From Nonomuraea harbinensis (GTDB lineage Bacteria > Actinomycetota > Actinomycetes > Streptosporangiales > Streptosporangiaceae), in the NCBI RefSeq assembly GCF_019396385.1, contig NZ_JAHKRN010000021.1:62001-126000 (forward strand): a stretch of DNA of 64,000 nt. The letters run 5' to 3'. Shown here in pieces: positions 31,750 to 38,748 of the stretch. Both the position numbers and the translations under genes were made by a program. Under the pieces are notes generated by a model that did not search any database, was not told the origin of the DNA, and worked only from the letters and a program-made list of their open reading frames with translations. Each line of letters begins with the position of its first letter. Position 1 is the stretch's first letter.

Positions 31750-33198
31750 ATGAGCACACACCGATTCCCTCAGGCCCTGCGCGCGGAGTGGGCGAGGTTC
31801 CGCTCCGCCCGCCGCTGGGCCCTCGCCATGGCGGCCTCCGCGCTGATCACCGTGTCGATCGGACTGCTGATCGCCGGCGGCGCGCGCAGCAGCTGCGTCA
31901 CCTGGCAGGGCGACGGCGCCTGCCCCGCGCCGCTGGTGGGGCCCGACGGCACGGCGGTGAACGACAAGCACTACTTCGTGCACCAGCCGCTCACCGGCGA
32001 CGGCGGCATCACCGCCAGGGTGTCGGACATGACCGGCCAGATGAGGATGCCGGATGAAACGCCCGGTGTGCGGAACGTGAAGGGCGGCACGGTGCCGTGG
32101 GCGAAGGCCGGGCTCCTGATCAGGCAGAGCCTCAAACAGGGCACCCCGTACGCGGCCGTCATGGTCACCGGCGGCCACGGCGTCCGGATGCAGCACAACT
32201 TCGTCCACGACGTGGCGGGCGGCCCGGTGGACGGCCCGCGCTGGCTGCGGCTGACCAGATCGGGCGACACCATCACCGGGTACGAGTCGGTCGACGGCAA
32301 GGCGTGGACCGAGGTCGGCACGGCCGAGCTGACCGGTTTGCCGGAGACGGTCGAGATCGGGTTGTTCGCCGCCTCGCCGAGCGTGGTGTGGCAGATGGCG
32401 GGCGCCTTCGCCGAGGCCACCGCCGTCTTCGACCACATCGGACTGCGGGGCGCGAACGGCCCGTGGCTGCGTGACGACGTCGGCGCCCAGCTGACGCTCG
32501 GCGGCAAGACCCCGCACCACCCGGGCGGCGTCGTCGAGTCCGGCGGCAGGCTCGCCGTGACCGGGAGCGGCGACATAGGCCCCGCCACGGGAGGCGCAGG
32601 ACTGCGCGCCGACCTCCTGCTGACCGGCGGGGTCCTGGGGCTGGTCCCGGTGCTCGTGGCGGCCGCCGCGTTCGTCACAGCCGGCGGCGGGCGCACCCCG
32701 GTGGCCACGGGCGTGGTGGTCGGCGGCGCCTCCTTCGTGGCGGGACTGGCGGCCTCGGGGGTGGTGATCCCCGTCGGCCTGATCCTGCTGCGGGCCAACC
32801 AGAACCCCATCCAGCCGATCACCCTGGCCACCGGGCTCCGGGTGGTCGTCGGCTGGGCGGTGTTCACCGCGGTCGCCGCCGTGCTGACCGCGGGCCTCGC
32901 CGCGCTGGTCAAGCGGGCCGTCGTGGCCGTCGTGCCGGCCGTCGCGCTGATCGTCGTGCCCTACCTGCTGGCCACCGCCGGGCTGGCGCCGTGGCTGCTG
33001 ACGATCACTCCCGCCGCCGGGTTTGCGATCACCCAGAGCGTGCCCGCCTTCGCGCACGTGGACGTGGACCGGTCGCCGATCGTGGGCTACTACCCCCTGC
33101 CGCCCTGGGCGGGGCTGGCCGTGGCCGGCGGGTACGCCGCCCTCGCCCTGGCCGCCGCGCACCGCAGGAGACCGAGGACCTCGGCTACGGCGGGATGA
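31750..33198 (+). CDS. ABC-2-type permease with extracytoplasmic LamG/DUF1349-like domain
   Basis: A 482-residue membrane protein. One N-terminal helix (about 25-45) is followed by a large outer domain (about 46-285) with concanavalin-like features: WAKAGLLIRQSL, YAAVMVTGGHGVRMQHNF and PRWLRLTRSGDTITGYES. Five or six more helices follow in the C-terminal half. Homologs in actinobacteria are ABC permease subunits next to an ATPase gene and a two-component system. Here the two-component genes are present but no ATP-binding gene is nearby. The protein ends TAG-stop encoded within hairpin copy 4. Confidence 0.82.
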   Translation: MSTHRFPQALRAEWARFRSARRWALAMAASALITVSIGLLIAGGARSSCVTWQGDGACPAPLVGPDGTAVNDKHYFVHQPLTGDGGITARVSDMTGQMRMPDETPGVRNVKGGTVPWAKAGLLIRQSLKQGTPYAAVMVTGGHGVRMQHNFVHDVAGGPVDGPRWLRLTRSGDTITGYESVDGKAWTEVGTAELTGLPETVEIGLFAASPSVVWQMAGAFAEATAVFDHIGLRGANGPWLRDDVGAQLTLGGKTPHHPGGVVESGGRLAVTGSGDIGPATGGAGLRADLLLTGGVLGLVPVLVAAAAFVTAGGGRTPVATGVVVGGASFVAGLAASGVVIPVGLILLRANQNPIQPITLATGLRVVVGWAVFTAVAAVLTAGLAALVKRAVVAVVPAVALIVVPYLLATAGLAPWLLTITPAAGFAITQSVPAFAHVDVDRSPIVGYYPLPPWAGLAVAGGYAALALAAAHRRRPRTSATAG

Positions 33199-33249
33199 GC
33201 GGGCCGCAGGCACGCGTCACGGCGCCCGGCCCGAGGGGTTTCCCGAAAA
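33184..33249 (+). repeat. 3'-end hairpin element, copy 4
   Basis: Fourth copy, plus strand. Arms CGGGATGAGCG 33191-33201 and CGCCCGGCCCG 33223-33233; the permease stop TGA is at 33196-33198 inside the left arm. It pairs less well than the others. Copies 3 and 4 bracket the two-component/permease cassette in inverted orientation, as copies 1 and 2 bracket the DUF6326/TetR pair. Confidence 0.83.
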
Positions 33250-33274
33250 GCTCGTGACTGTCGCCCGATCGGGA

Positions 33275-33385
33275 CGCCCGCCTCGCCCGCGCCCGCCTCG
33301 CCCGCGCCCGGTAAGCCCGTCCGGAAGCCGGTCCGGAAGCCCGTCCGGAAGCCCGGTGGCCGGGAAGCCCGCTCGGAAGGCGGGC
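33275..33385. repeat. Low-complexity tandem repeats
   Basis: A noncoding stretch of short direct repeats between copy 4 and phoU: two copies of a CGCCCGCGCCCGCCT-like unit, then three or more of GTCCGGAAGCC. They are too GC-biased to interpret. They mark the right boundary of the island, just before the convergent phoU stop. Confidence 0.5.
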
Positions 33386-33387
33386 GA

Positions 33388-34032
33388 TCACTCCGGCCGC
33401 GTCCCCGTCACCAGGTAGACGACGTCGCGCGCCACGCTCACCGCGTGGTCCGCGTACCGCTCGTAGTACCGCCCGATCAGCGTGATGTCGATCGCCGGCT
33501 CCACCCCGTGGCTCCAGTCCTTGCTGAGGATGGTGCGGAACAGCCGCCGGTGCAGCCGGTCCATCGCGTCGTCGTCCTGCTCCAGCTCCAGGGCGACCTC
33601 GACGTCGCGGGAGGCGATGCAGCCGCCGGCCTTGGTGACCAGGTTCTCGGCGATCTGTCCCATCTCGATGATGGTGGAGCGGATCTCGGCGGGGATGGCG
33701 GAGTCGGGGTGGCGCAGGCGGGCCACCTTGGCGACGTGGACGGCGAGGTCGCCCATGCGTTCCAGGTCGGCGCCCATGCGCAGCGCGGTGATGACGAGGC
33801 GCAGGTCGACGGCCACCGGCTGCTGCCTGGCCATGAGGTCGAAGATGGACCCCTCGATGCCCGAGTAGAGCGCGTTCACCTCCTCGTCGCGGGAGATGAC
33901 CTGCTCGGCGAGCTGGAGGTCCGCGTCGAGCAGCGCGGTGGTGGCGCGCGAGATGGCGGAGCGGACAAGCCTGGTCATCTCGACCAGCCTGTCAGTGAGG
34001 GCGTCTAGTTCTTCGTGGTACGCGTCACGCAT
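33388..34032 (-). CDS. phoU: PhoU, phosphate signalling regulator
   Basis: A 214-residue all-helical protein with two PhoU repeats. Metal-binding clusters of acidic residues appear in EEVNALYSGIEGSIFDLMARQ and ERMGDLAVHVAKVA in the first half, and ERYADHAVSVARDVVYLV in the second. PhoU keeps the SenX3/PhoR kinase inactive when phosphate is plentiful, together with the Pst transporter. It is divergent from senX3-regX3, the same arrangement as phoU and phoRP in Streptomyces. A PHO-box-like repeat lies between. The ATG at 34032 is the family start. Confidence 0.95.
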   Translation of the reverse strand: MRDAYHEELDALTDRLVEMTRLVRSAISRATTALLDADLQLAEQVISRDEEVNALYSGIEGSIFDLMARQQPVAVDLRLVITALRMGADLERMGDLAVHVAKVARLRHPDSAIPAEIRSTIIEMGQIAENLVTKAGGCIASRDVEVALELEQDDDAMDRLHRRLFRTILSKDWSHGVEPAIDITLIGRYYERYADHAVSVARDVVYLVTGTRPE

Positions 34033-34050
34033 GACGTCACCGTACGGCGA

Positions 34051-34083
34051 CGTCTGTGAACGAACTCCGACTCGGAGGTGAAC
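34051..34083. promoter_or_regulatory. PHO-box-like direct repeats between phoU and senX3
   Basis: On the minus strand, GTTCACCTCCG and GTTCACAGACG are exactly 22 bases apart, with a degenerate 11-base unit (AGTCGGAGTTC) between them. This is the spacing of Streptomyces PhoP boxes, where 11-nt direct repeat units begin GTTCACC. RegX3, the PhoP equivalent here, would bind it, giving autoregulation of both divergent units. Confidence 0.6.
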
Positions 34084-34156
34084 TTTCCGGGAAAGGGCGG
34101 TTCATCTCCCTGGTGAGGGGTCTGTGCGCGCGGGGGCGCCGCCTACCATCGGGAAC

Positions 34157-35335
34157 ATGAGTGAGATGGCCTTGAGCTTCGCGGCCCTGGCCGGCTTCGT
34201 CGTGGGGGCTCTGGCTGTGTTGTTCTACCGTAACCAGATCGAGGCGCCCAGCAGGAAGAGCGAGGTCTCCGATCCGGGGGTGACGGCGCTGCCGCAGGGT
34301 GTGGCCTCGGTGCTCGCGGTGCTGCCCTCGTCGGCGGTGGTGCTCGACGCGCACGACCGCGTGCTGAGGGCCAGTTCGGCCGCTCGCGCGTTCGGGCTCG
34401 TCAAGGGTGACCGGCTGATGGTCGCCGAGCTGCTCGCGCTGGCGCGGCAGGTACGGCGCGACGGCGAGATCCGTGAGACGGAGATCGACGTGGCGGGCAA
34501 CAAGTTCGGCCAGGAGACCACGAGCTTCGCGGTCCGCGTGGCGCCTCTCGGCTCGTTCGGCCAGGTGCTGGTGCTGGCGGAGGACCAGACCGAGCGGCGC
34601 AGGGTCGAGGCGGTGCGCCGCGACTTCGTGGCGAACGTCAGCCACGAGCTCAAGACCCCGGTCGGCGCGCTGAGTCTGCTGGCGGAGACGATCCAGGACG
34701 CCGCCGACGACCCCGAGGCCGTCACCCGGTTCGCGGCCCGCATGCAGCACGAGGCGGCCCGGCTCACCTACCTGGTGCAGGACATCATCACGCTGAGCCG
34801 CATACAGGGTGCCGAGCCCATCCCGGCGCCCGCCCAGGTCTCCATCGACGAGGCCATCGGCGTCGCCATCGACCACTGCAACACCCGCGCCGGCGCCAAG
34901 GACATCACGCTCGTCACCGGCGGCACCGACGGGCTGCGCATCTGGGGCGACGAGGAGCTGCTGGTGACCGCGCTGCGCAACCTCATCGACAACGCGATCG
35001 CCTACAGCCCGGAGCACACCCGCGTGGTGGTCAGCACCCGCCCCGCCGGGGAGAGCGTCGAGATCAGCATCAGCGACCAGGGCATCGGCATCCCGGAGGA
35101 GGCGCAGGAACGCATCTTCGAGCGCTTCTTCCGCGTCGACACCGCCCGTTCGCGCGCGACCGGCGGCACCGGTCTCGGCCTGGCCATCGTCAAGCACGTG
35201 GCCGCCTCGCACGCGGGCGAGGTCTCCGTCTGGAGCAAAGAAGGCTCCGGTTCGACCTTCACTTTGCGCCTGCCCGCCTTCGGCGGGACGGCCATTCCGG
35301 CACAACCTGCAATCCCTCTGGAGGCCGCCCCGTGA
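34157..35335 (+). CDS. senX3: Phosphate-sensing histidine kinase SenX3/PhoR
   Basis: A 392-residue kinase. One or two short N-terminal hydrophobic segments (about 5-30) come first, then a PAS-like domain (about 50-140), HisKA with H163 in ANVSHELKTPVGALS and HATPase with NLIDNAIAYSPEH and GGTGLGLAIVKH. It works with RegX3 in phosphate starvation. Start ATG 34157 follows GGGAAC; ATG 34166 is an alternative. Its stop overlaps the regX3 GTG start by four bases (GTGA). PhoU acts on it. Confidence 0.94.
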   Translation: MSEMALSFAALAGFVVGALAVLFYRNQIEAPSRKSEVSDPGVTALPQGVASVLAVLPSSAVVLDAHDRVLRASSAARAFGLVKGDRLMVAELLALARQVRRDGEIRETEIDVAGNKFGQETTSFAVRVAPLGSFGQVLVLAEDQTERRRVEAVRRDFVANVSHELKTPVGALSLLAETIQDAADDPEAVTRFAARMQHEAARLTYLVQDIITLSRIQGAEPIPAPAQVSIDEAIGVAIDHCNTRAGAKDITLVTGGTDGLRIWGDEELLVTALRNLIDNAIAYSPEHTRVVVSTRPAGESVEISISDQGIGIPEEAQERIFERFFRVDTARSRATGGTGLGLAIVKHVAASHAGEVSVWSKEGSGSTFTLRLPAFGGTAIPAQPAIPLEAAP

Positions 35336-36024
35336 CCCGTGTACTCGTCGTGGAAGACGAGGAGTCCTTCTCCGACGCCCTTTCCTACATGCTGCGCAAG
35401 GAGGGTTTCGAGGTCTCGGTCGCGGCGACCGGGCCCGAGGCCCTCGACACCTTCGACCGCAACGGCGCCGACCTGGTGCTGCTCGACCTGATGCTGCCGG
35501 GCCTGCCGGGCACCGAGGTCTGCCGCTCGCTGCGGCAGCGCTCCAAGGTCCCGGTGATCATGCTGACCGCTAAGGACAGCGAGGTCGACAAGGTCGTGGG
35601 CCTGGAGCTGGGCGCCGACGACTACGTGACCAAGCCGTTCTCCTCGCGCGAGCTGGTGGCGCGCATCCGCGCGGTGCTGCGCCGGCAGGGCGACGCCCCT
35701 GAGGAGCTGGAGACCGCGGTGCTCGCCGTCGGCCCGGTGCGCATGGACGTCGACCGGCACGTGGTGGCGGTGCGCGGCGAGCCGGTGCAGCTCCCGCTGA
35801 AGGAGTTCGAGCTGCTGGAGGTGCTGCTGCGCAACGCCGGCCGGGTGCTCACCCGCGGCCAGCTCATCGACCGCGTGTGGGGCGCCGACTACGTCGGTGA
35901 CACCAAGACCCTGGACGTGCACGTCAAGCGGCTGCGCGCGAAGATCGAGGCCGACCCGTCGAGCCCGCGCTGCATCCTGACCGTGCGCGGCCTCGGCTAC
36001 AAGTTCGACACCGCCGAAGACTGA
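35332..36024 (+). CDS. regX3: Phosphate response regulator RegX3/PhoP
   Basis: A 230-residue OmpR-family response regulator. Acidic pocket E8-D9-E10, phospho-acceptor D52 (LVLLDLMLPG), conserved T and K in MLTAKDS and TKPFSSRE; the winged helix includes LPLKEFELLEVLLRN and DVHVKRLRAKIE. It is translationally coupled to senX3. A strong bidirectional hairpin terminator follows immediately. It regulates phosphate uptake and, in mycobacteria, ESX-5 secretion; in Streptomyces, antibiotic production too. Confidence 0.95.
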   Translation: MTRVLVVEDEESFSDALSYMLRKEGFEVSVAATGPEALDTFDRNGADLVLLDLMLPGLPGTEVCRSLRQRSKVPVIMLTAKDSEVDKVVGLELGADDYVTKPFSSRELVARIRAVLRRQGDAPEELETAVLAVGPVRMDVDRHVVAVRGEPVQLPLKEFELLEVLLRNAGRVLTRGQLIDRVWGADYVGDTKTLDVHVKRLRAKIEADPSSPRCILTVRGLGYKFDTAED

Positions 36025-36074
36025 CAGAACCCCTTCGTCCCGTACGAGTGCGCGTACGGGACGAAAGGGTTCTG
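36025..36074. terminator. Bidirectional hairpin terminator after regX3
   Basis: An almost perfect 22-bp stem (36025-36046 with 36053-36074) with a 6-base loop and a single C/A mismatch. It includes TTCGTCCCGTACG on one side. There is no U-tract. It lies in the convergent gap between regX3 and the lipoprotein gene and would serve both. Confidence 0.9.
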
Positions 36075-36087
36075 GCGTGTCCTGGGG

Positions 36088-36669
36088 TCAGTGGGCCTCT
36101 TCCCCGGCCGCCTCGGTCGGCGTGGGCGAGGGGGTCGGTGCGGGGACGGCGCCCTCGACCGCCGGGTAGGACGCGTACTCGCGGCTGTGCGGCATCACGG
36201 GGACGTCCAGGGTGATCGTGCCGGCGTTGGCGAACTGGAGGTCCAGCCGGAGCGCCTCACCGCCTCTGAGGGCCTTGCTGAGGCCTTCCAGGGTGATCTG
36301 CGGCGTGGCGGCCTCCGCCTTGACGAGCTGGCCCACCGGGAGCTGCACGGGCGCGGCCAGCTTGGCGCTCGCGGCGTCACCGGCGCTGACGGACTGCAGC
36401 GTGTCGGGGGAGTCGCCGTTGTTGAGCATCGTCAGGTGGACGGGGACGGAGCCGCGCCACGGGATGCTGCCGCCGGGCTCAGGGCCGAGGATGAACGCCT
36501 GGGGCACGTGGATGCTCTGCTTGCCGTAGGCGCCCTGGTTGATCAGGGCCGCCGCCTCCACCGGAGCGTACGGCTTGGTGGTGTTGGCGTCGAAACCAAC
36601 AGAACAGCCGGCGAGTACGGGGGCTGCCAGGAACGCGGCGGCGGCGACAATCCAGCGACGGCTGGTCAC
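36088..36669 (-). CDS. Lipoprotein, DUF461-like
   Basis: A 193-residue secreted lipoprotein. GTG 36669 has AAGGAG nine bases upstream. The lipobox LAGC places the acylated cysteine at C22. The mature domain holds the phrases INQGAYGKQSIHVPQAFILGP and MLNNGDSPDTLQSVS, typical of actinobacterial lipoproteins related to DUF461 and PCuAC-like copper chaperones. The methionine- and histidine-containing segment MPHSREYASYP could bind metal, but the classical HxnM motif is not complete. A Pro/Thr-rich tail follows. Function unproven. Confidence 0.8.
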   Translation of the reverse strand: MTSRRWIVAAAAFLAAPVLAGCSVGFDANTTKPYAPVEAAALINQGAYGKQSIHVPQAFILGPEPGGSIPWRGSVPVHLTMLNNGDSPDTLQSVSAGDAASAKLAAPVQLPVGQLVKAEAATPQITLEGLSKALRGGEALRLDLQFANAGTITLDVPVMPHSREYASYPAVEGAVPAPTPSPTPTEAAGEEAH

Positions 36670-36790
36670 GAGCGGGTTCTCCTTGGTTCGCACATGGGGA
36701 TGGGCAGCGCCTACCATATCCACCTGTTTCCAAGGTCATTTCCACACCCCCGCAGGTCATTCGGTATGTCCGGATATGCGATTCACAGAG

Positions 36791-36818
36791 TTGACCTCTT
36801 GTCAATCCCCAATATGCG
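36791..36818 (+). promoter_or_regulatory. Candidate carD promoter
   Basis: TTGACC at 36791-36796 and TATGCG at 36813-36818 with 16 bases between, about 90 bp before the carD start. Further downstream, GTACTC-TG-GAGTAC (36873-36886) is a perfect short palindrome in the untranslated leader. Either could contribute to carD control; the match to the housekeeping sigma consensus is moderate. Confidence 0.45.
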
Positions 36819-36907
36819 GCTTTGACCTGCAGTTATGATGATTTCACTGTTCCGGGACCCTGTGGATGCGTGGTACTCTGGAGTACAGCGGAAGGGGTAC
36901 TTGTCAC

Positions 36908-37390
36908 ATGACTTTCCAGGTCGGCGACACTGTCGTCTACCCCCACCATGGGGCTGCTCGGATCGAAGCAATCACGAAGCGATCCATCAAGGGTGAGGAA
37001 AAGACCTACCTGGTGCTCAAGGTCGACAAGGGCGACCTTACCGTCCAGGTGCCAGCTGAAAACGCAGAACTCGTCGGGGTGCGCGATGTTGTCGGCCAGG
37101 AGGGCCTGGAGCGCGTTTTCGACGTGCTGCGCATGCCGCACACCGAGGAGCCGACGAACTGGTCGCGGCGCTACAAGGCCAACTTGGAGAAGCTCGCGTC
37201 CGGTGATGTGAACAAGGTCGCCGAGGTCGTCCGCGACCTGTGGCGCCGAGACCGCGAGCGCGGCCTGTCCGCGGGCGAGAAGCGCATGCTCGCCAAGGCT
37301 CGCCAGATCCTCGTCAGCGAGCTCGCGCTCGCCGAGAAGACCAACGAGGACAAGGCGGAGGCCCTGCTCGACGAGGTCCTGAACTCCTGA
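36908..37390 (+). CDS. carD: CarD-family RNA polymerase-binding transcription factor
   Basis: A 160-residue CarD protein starting MTFQVGDTVVYPHHGAARIEAI. The N-terminal Tudor-like domain (about 1-60) binds the RNA polymerase beta lobe. The C-terminal helical domain, with the conserved tryptophan in ANWSRR-type sequence (TNWSRRYKANLEKLASGD), stabilises open complexes. It is essential in mycobacteria. Downstream, ispF starts within 20 bp of the stop; ispD, which usually lies between them, is absent here. Confidence 0.96.
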   Translation: MTFQVGDTVVYPHHGAARIEAITKRSIKGEEKTYLVLKVDKGDLTVQVPAENAELVGVRDVVGQEGLERVFDVLRMPHTEEPTNWSRRYKANLEKLASGDVNKVAEVVRDLWRRDRERGLSAGEKRMLAKARQILVSELALAEKTNEDKAEALLDEVLNS

Positions 37391-37407
37391 GCGCGATCGT
37401 TCCACGG

Positions 37408-37887
37408 GTGGGCGTCGGAGTCGACGTCCACCCGTTCGCATCGGGCCGGGAGCTGCATCTCGCCGGCCTGCACTGGCCGGGCGAGACCGGCCTGACCGGC
37501 CACTCGGACGGCGACGCCGCCGCGCACGCGGCCTGCGACGCCTTGCTGTCCGCCGCGGGCCTGGGCGATCTGGGCGGCCTGTTCGGCACTGCCGACCCGC
37601 GCTGGGCGGGCGCGTCCGGCGCCGCATTGCTGGAGGAGACCGCGCGCAAGGTGCGGGCGGCCGGCTTCGAGATCGGCAACGTGGCCGTCCAGGTGATCGG
37701 TAACCGCCCGAAACTGGCTCCCCGGCGCCTGGAGGCGGAGAAGGCGCTCAGCGCCGCTCTGGGGGCTCCTGTGAGCCTCAGCGCCACCACCACCGACGGG
37801 CTCGGGCTGACCGGACGCGGCGAAGGGATCGCCGCGGTCGCGACCGCGCTCGTCGTCAACCTCACGCCGGGATCAGCCGTCCTTTAA
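37408..37887 (+). CDS. ispF: 2-C-methyl-D-erythritol 2,4-cyclodiphosphate synthase IspF
   Basis: A protein of at least 159 residues catalysing the cyclisation step of the MEP isoprenoid pathway. Metal ligands lie in VGVDVHPF (Asp and His) and the later HSDGD motif; TTTDGLGLTGRGEGI is also typical. The start is not clear. The in-frame GTG at 37408 gives VGVGVDVHPF, one or two turns shorter than typical homologs, which begin about PRVGIGxDVH. A CTG at 37387 overlapping the carD TGA, or the ATC at 37396, would restore normal length. carD lies immediately upstream and ispD is missing. Confidence 0.9.
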   Translation: MGVGVDVHPFASGRELHLAGLHWPGETGLTGHSDGDAAAHAACDALLSAAGLGDLGGLFGTADPRWAGASGAALLEETARKVRAAGFEIGNVAVQVIGNRPKLAPRRLEAEKALSAALGAPVSLSATTTDGLGLTGRGEGIAAVATALVVNLTPGSAVL

Positions 37888-37966
37888 CCGGTGGGCAACC
37901 TGCCGCCCGCCTGTTCCATGGCCGACGGCGGTCCGCTCTGGCGCGGTGCGGATCGCCGTCTACCAG

Positions 37967-37992
37967 GGATAACTTGCTGAAATGCCGGGTAT
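37967..37992 (+). promoter_or_regulatory. Sigma-B-type promoter of first GlsB/YeaQ gene
   Basis: GGAT at 37967-37970 and GGGTAT at 37987-37992 with 16 bases between match the Streptomyces sigma-B consensus GNNT-N14-16-GGGTAC/T. It lies 35 bp before the ATG at 38027. The twin gene at 38411 has the same promoter type. Confidence 0.6.
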
Positions 37993-38026
37993 GTCCCTCT
38001 AAAGACGCTTTCGGGGGGAGCTATAC

Positions 38027-38314
38027 ATGATCGGCGCGATCGTTTCCGCGGTAATCATCGGCGCCATCGTCGGCGCGCTGGCCCGGCTGATCCTGCCGGG
38101 AAGGCAGAACATGTCCATCGGCCTGACACTGATCGTCGGCATCGTGGCGGCTCTGCTCGGCACGCTGATCGCTCAGCTGTTCGGCTGGGCCGACACCAGG
38201 GGCATCGACTGGCTCGAACACATCCTCCAACTCGTGCTGGCGGTGATCGGAGTGTCGATCGTGGCCGGATCGGCCAGGGGGAAGGGCGGCGGAAGAGGAC
38301 GAACCACCACCTGA
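38027..38314 (+). CDS. GlsB/YeaQ/YmgE-family stress membrane protein 1
   Basis: A 95-residue protein of the transglycosylase-associated protein family with three hydrophobic helices (about 3-22, 28-50, 65-84) and the conserved RLILPGRQ loop after the first. These small membrane proteins are typically induced by stress and entry to stationary phase. A sigma-B-type promoter lies just upstream. It has a paralog 97 bp downstream, so this is a tandem pair. The basic Gly/Arg tail is longer than in the paralog. Confidence 0.93.
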   Translation: MIGAIVSAVIIGAIVGALARLILPGRQNMSIGLTLIVGIVAALLGTLIAQLFGWADTRGIDWLEHILQLVLAVIGVSIVAGSARGKGGGRGRTTT

Positions 38315-38336
38315 GCTGCAAATTTGTAAATCCCCG

Positions 38337-38360
38337 GCATAAAGGCTGGAGATCGGGTAT
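38337..38360 (+). promoter_or_regulatory. Sigma-B-type promoter of second GlsB/YeaQ gene
   Basis: GCAT at 38337-38340 and GGGTAT at 38355-38360 with 14 bases between, again matching GNNT-N14-16-GGGTAC/T. Transcription would start about 38367, at the base of the hairpin that covers the ribosome binding site. Confidence 0.6.
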
Positions 38361-38364
38361 CCCA

Positions 38365-38401
38365 CTCCCCGTGAGGATGAACCGCTCATCCTCACGGGGA
38401 G
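38365..38401 (+). promoter_or_regulatory. Hairpin covering the Shine-Dalgarno of the second GlsB gene
   Basis: A perfect 16-bp stem (38365-38380 with 38386-38401) with the 5-base loop ACCGC. The 3' arm ends GGGGAG and, with the next G, forms the ribosome binding site eight bases before the ATG at 38411. The stem would therefore hide the site. It could be a cis-acting RNA switch, an RNA thermometer or a 5'-end stabiliser. Acting as a terminator of the upstream twin is an alternative reading. Confidence 0.65.
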
Positions 38402-38410
38402 GTTTGTGTC

Positions 38411-38689
38411 ATGACAATCCAGTCCATCCTGGGCGCCATCGTGATCGGCGCCGTCATCGGCGCCATCGGGCGTCTGCTGCTTCCGGGCCGGCAGGCCATC
38501 GGGTGGATCCTCACCATCGTCGTCGGCATCGTCGCCGCCCTCATCGGCACGATGATCGCTCAGGTCATCGGCGTCGAGACGACCCCCGGCATCGATTGGA
38601 TAGAGCTGGTGCTGCAGGTCGTCCTGGCGGTCGTGGGCGTCGGCATCGTCGCCGGCCTACGCCGTGGACCTCGCGGTACAAGCATCTAG
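38411..38689 (+). CDS. GlsB/YeaQ/YmgE-family stress membrane protein 2
   Basis: A 92-residue paralog of the preceding gene, with the same three helices and the RLLLPGRQ loop. The two share gene length and the GIDW segment between the second and third helices. It has its own sigma-B-type promoter at 38337-38360 and a hairpin covering its ribosome binding site. A strong terminator at 38749 separates it from the convergent DUF2637 gene. Confidence 0.93.
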   Translation: MTIQSILGAIVIGAVIGAIGRLLLPGRQAIGWILTIVVGIVAALIGTMIAQVIGVETTPGIDWIELVLQVVLAVVGVGIVAGLRRGPRGTSI

Positions 38690-38748
38690 CCGGGGCCTGT
38701 GACCCCGGGAACCGTGCCTGATCCCGAGAGCACGGAGCAACACGCGCA

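Noticed and set aside
25716..33249. The four elements as integron attC sites
   Set aside because: They lack the GTTRRRY and RYYYAAC cores and alternate in orientation; an integron integrase is not present in the window.
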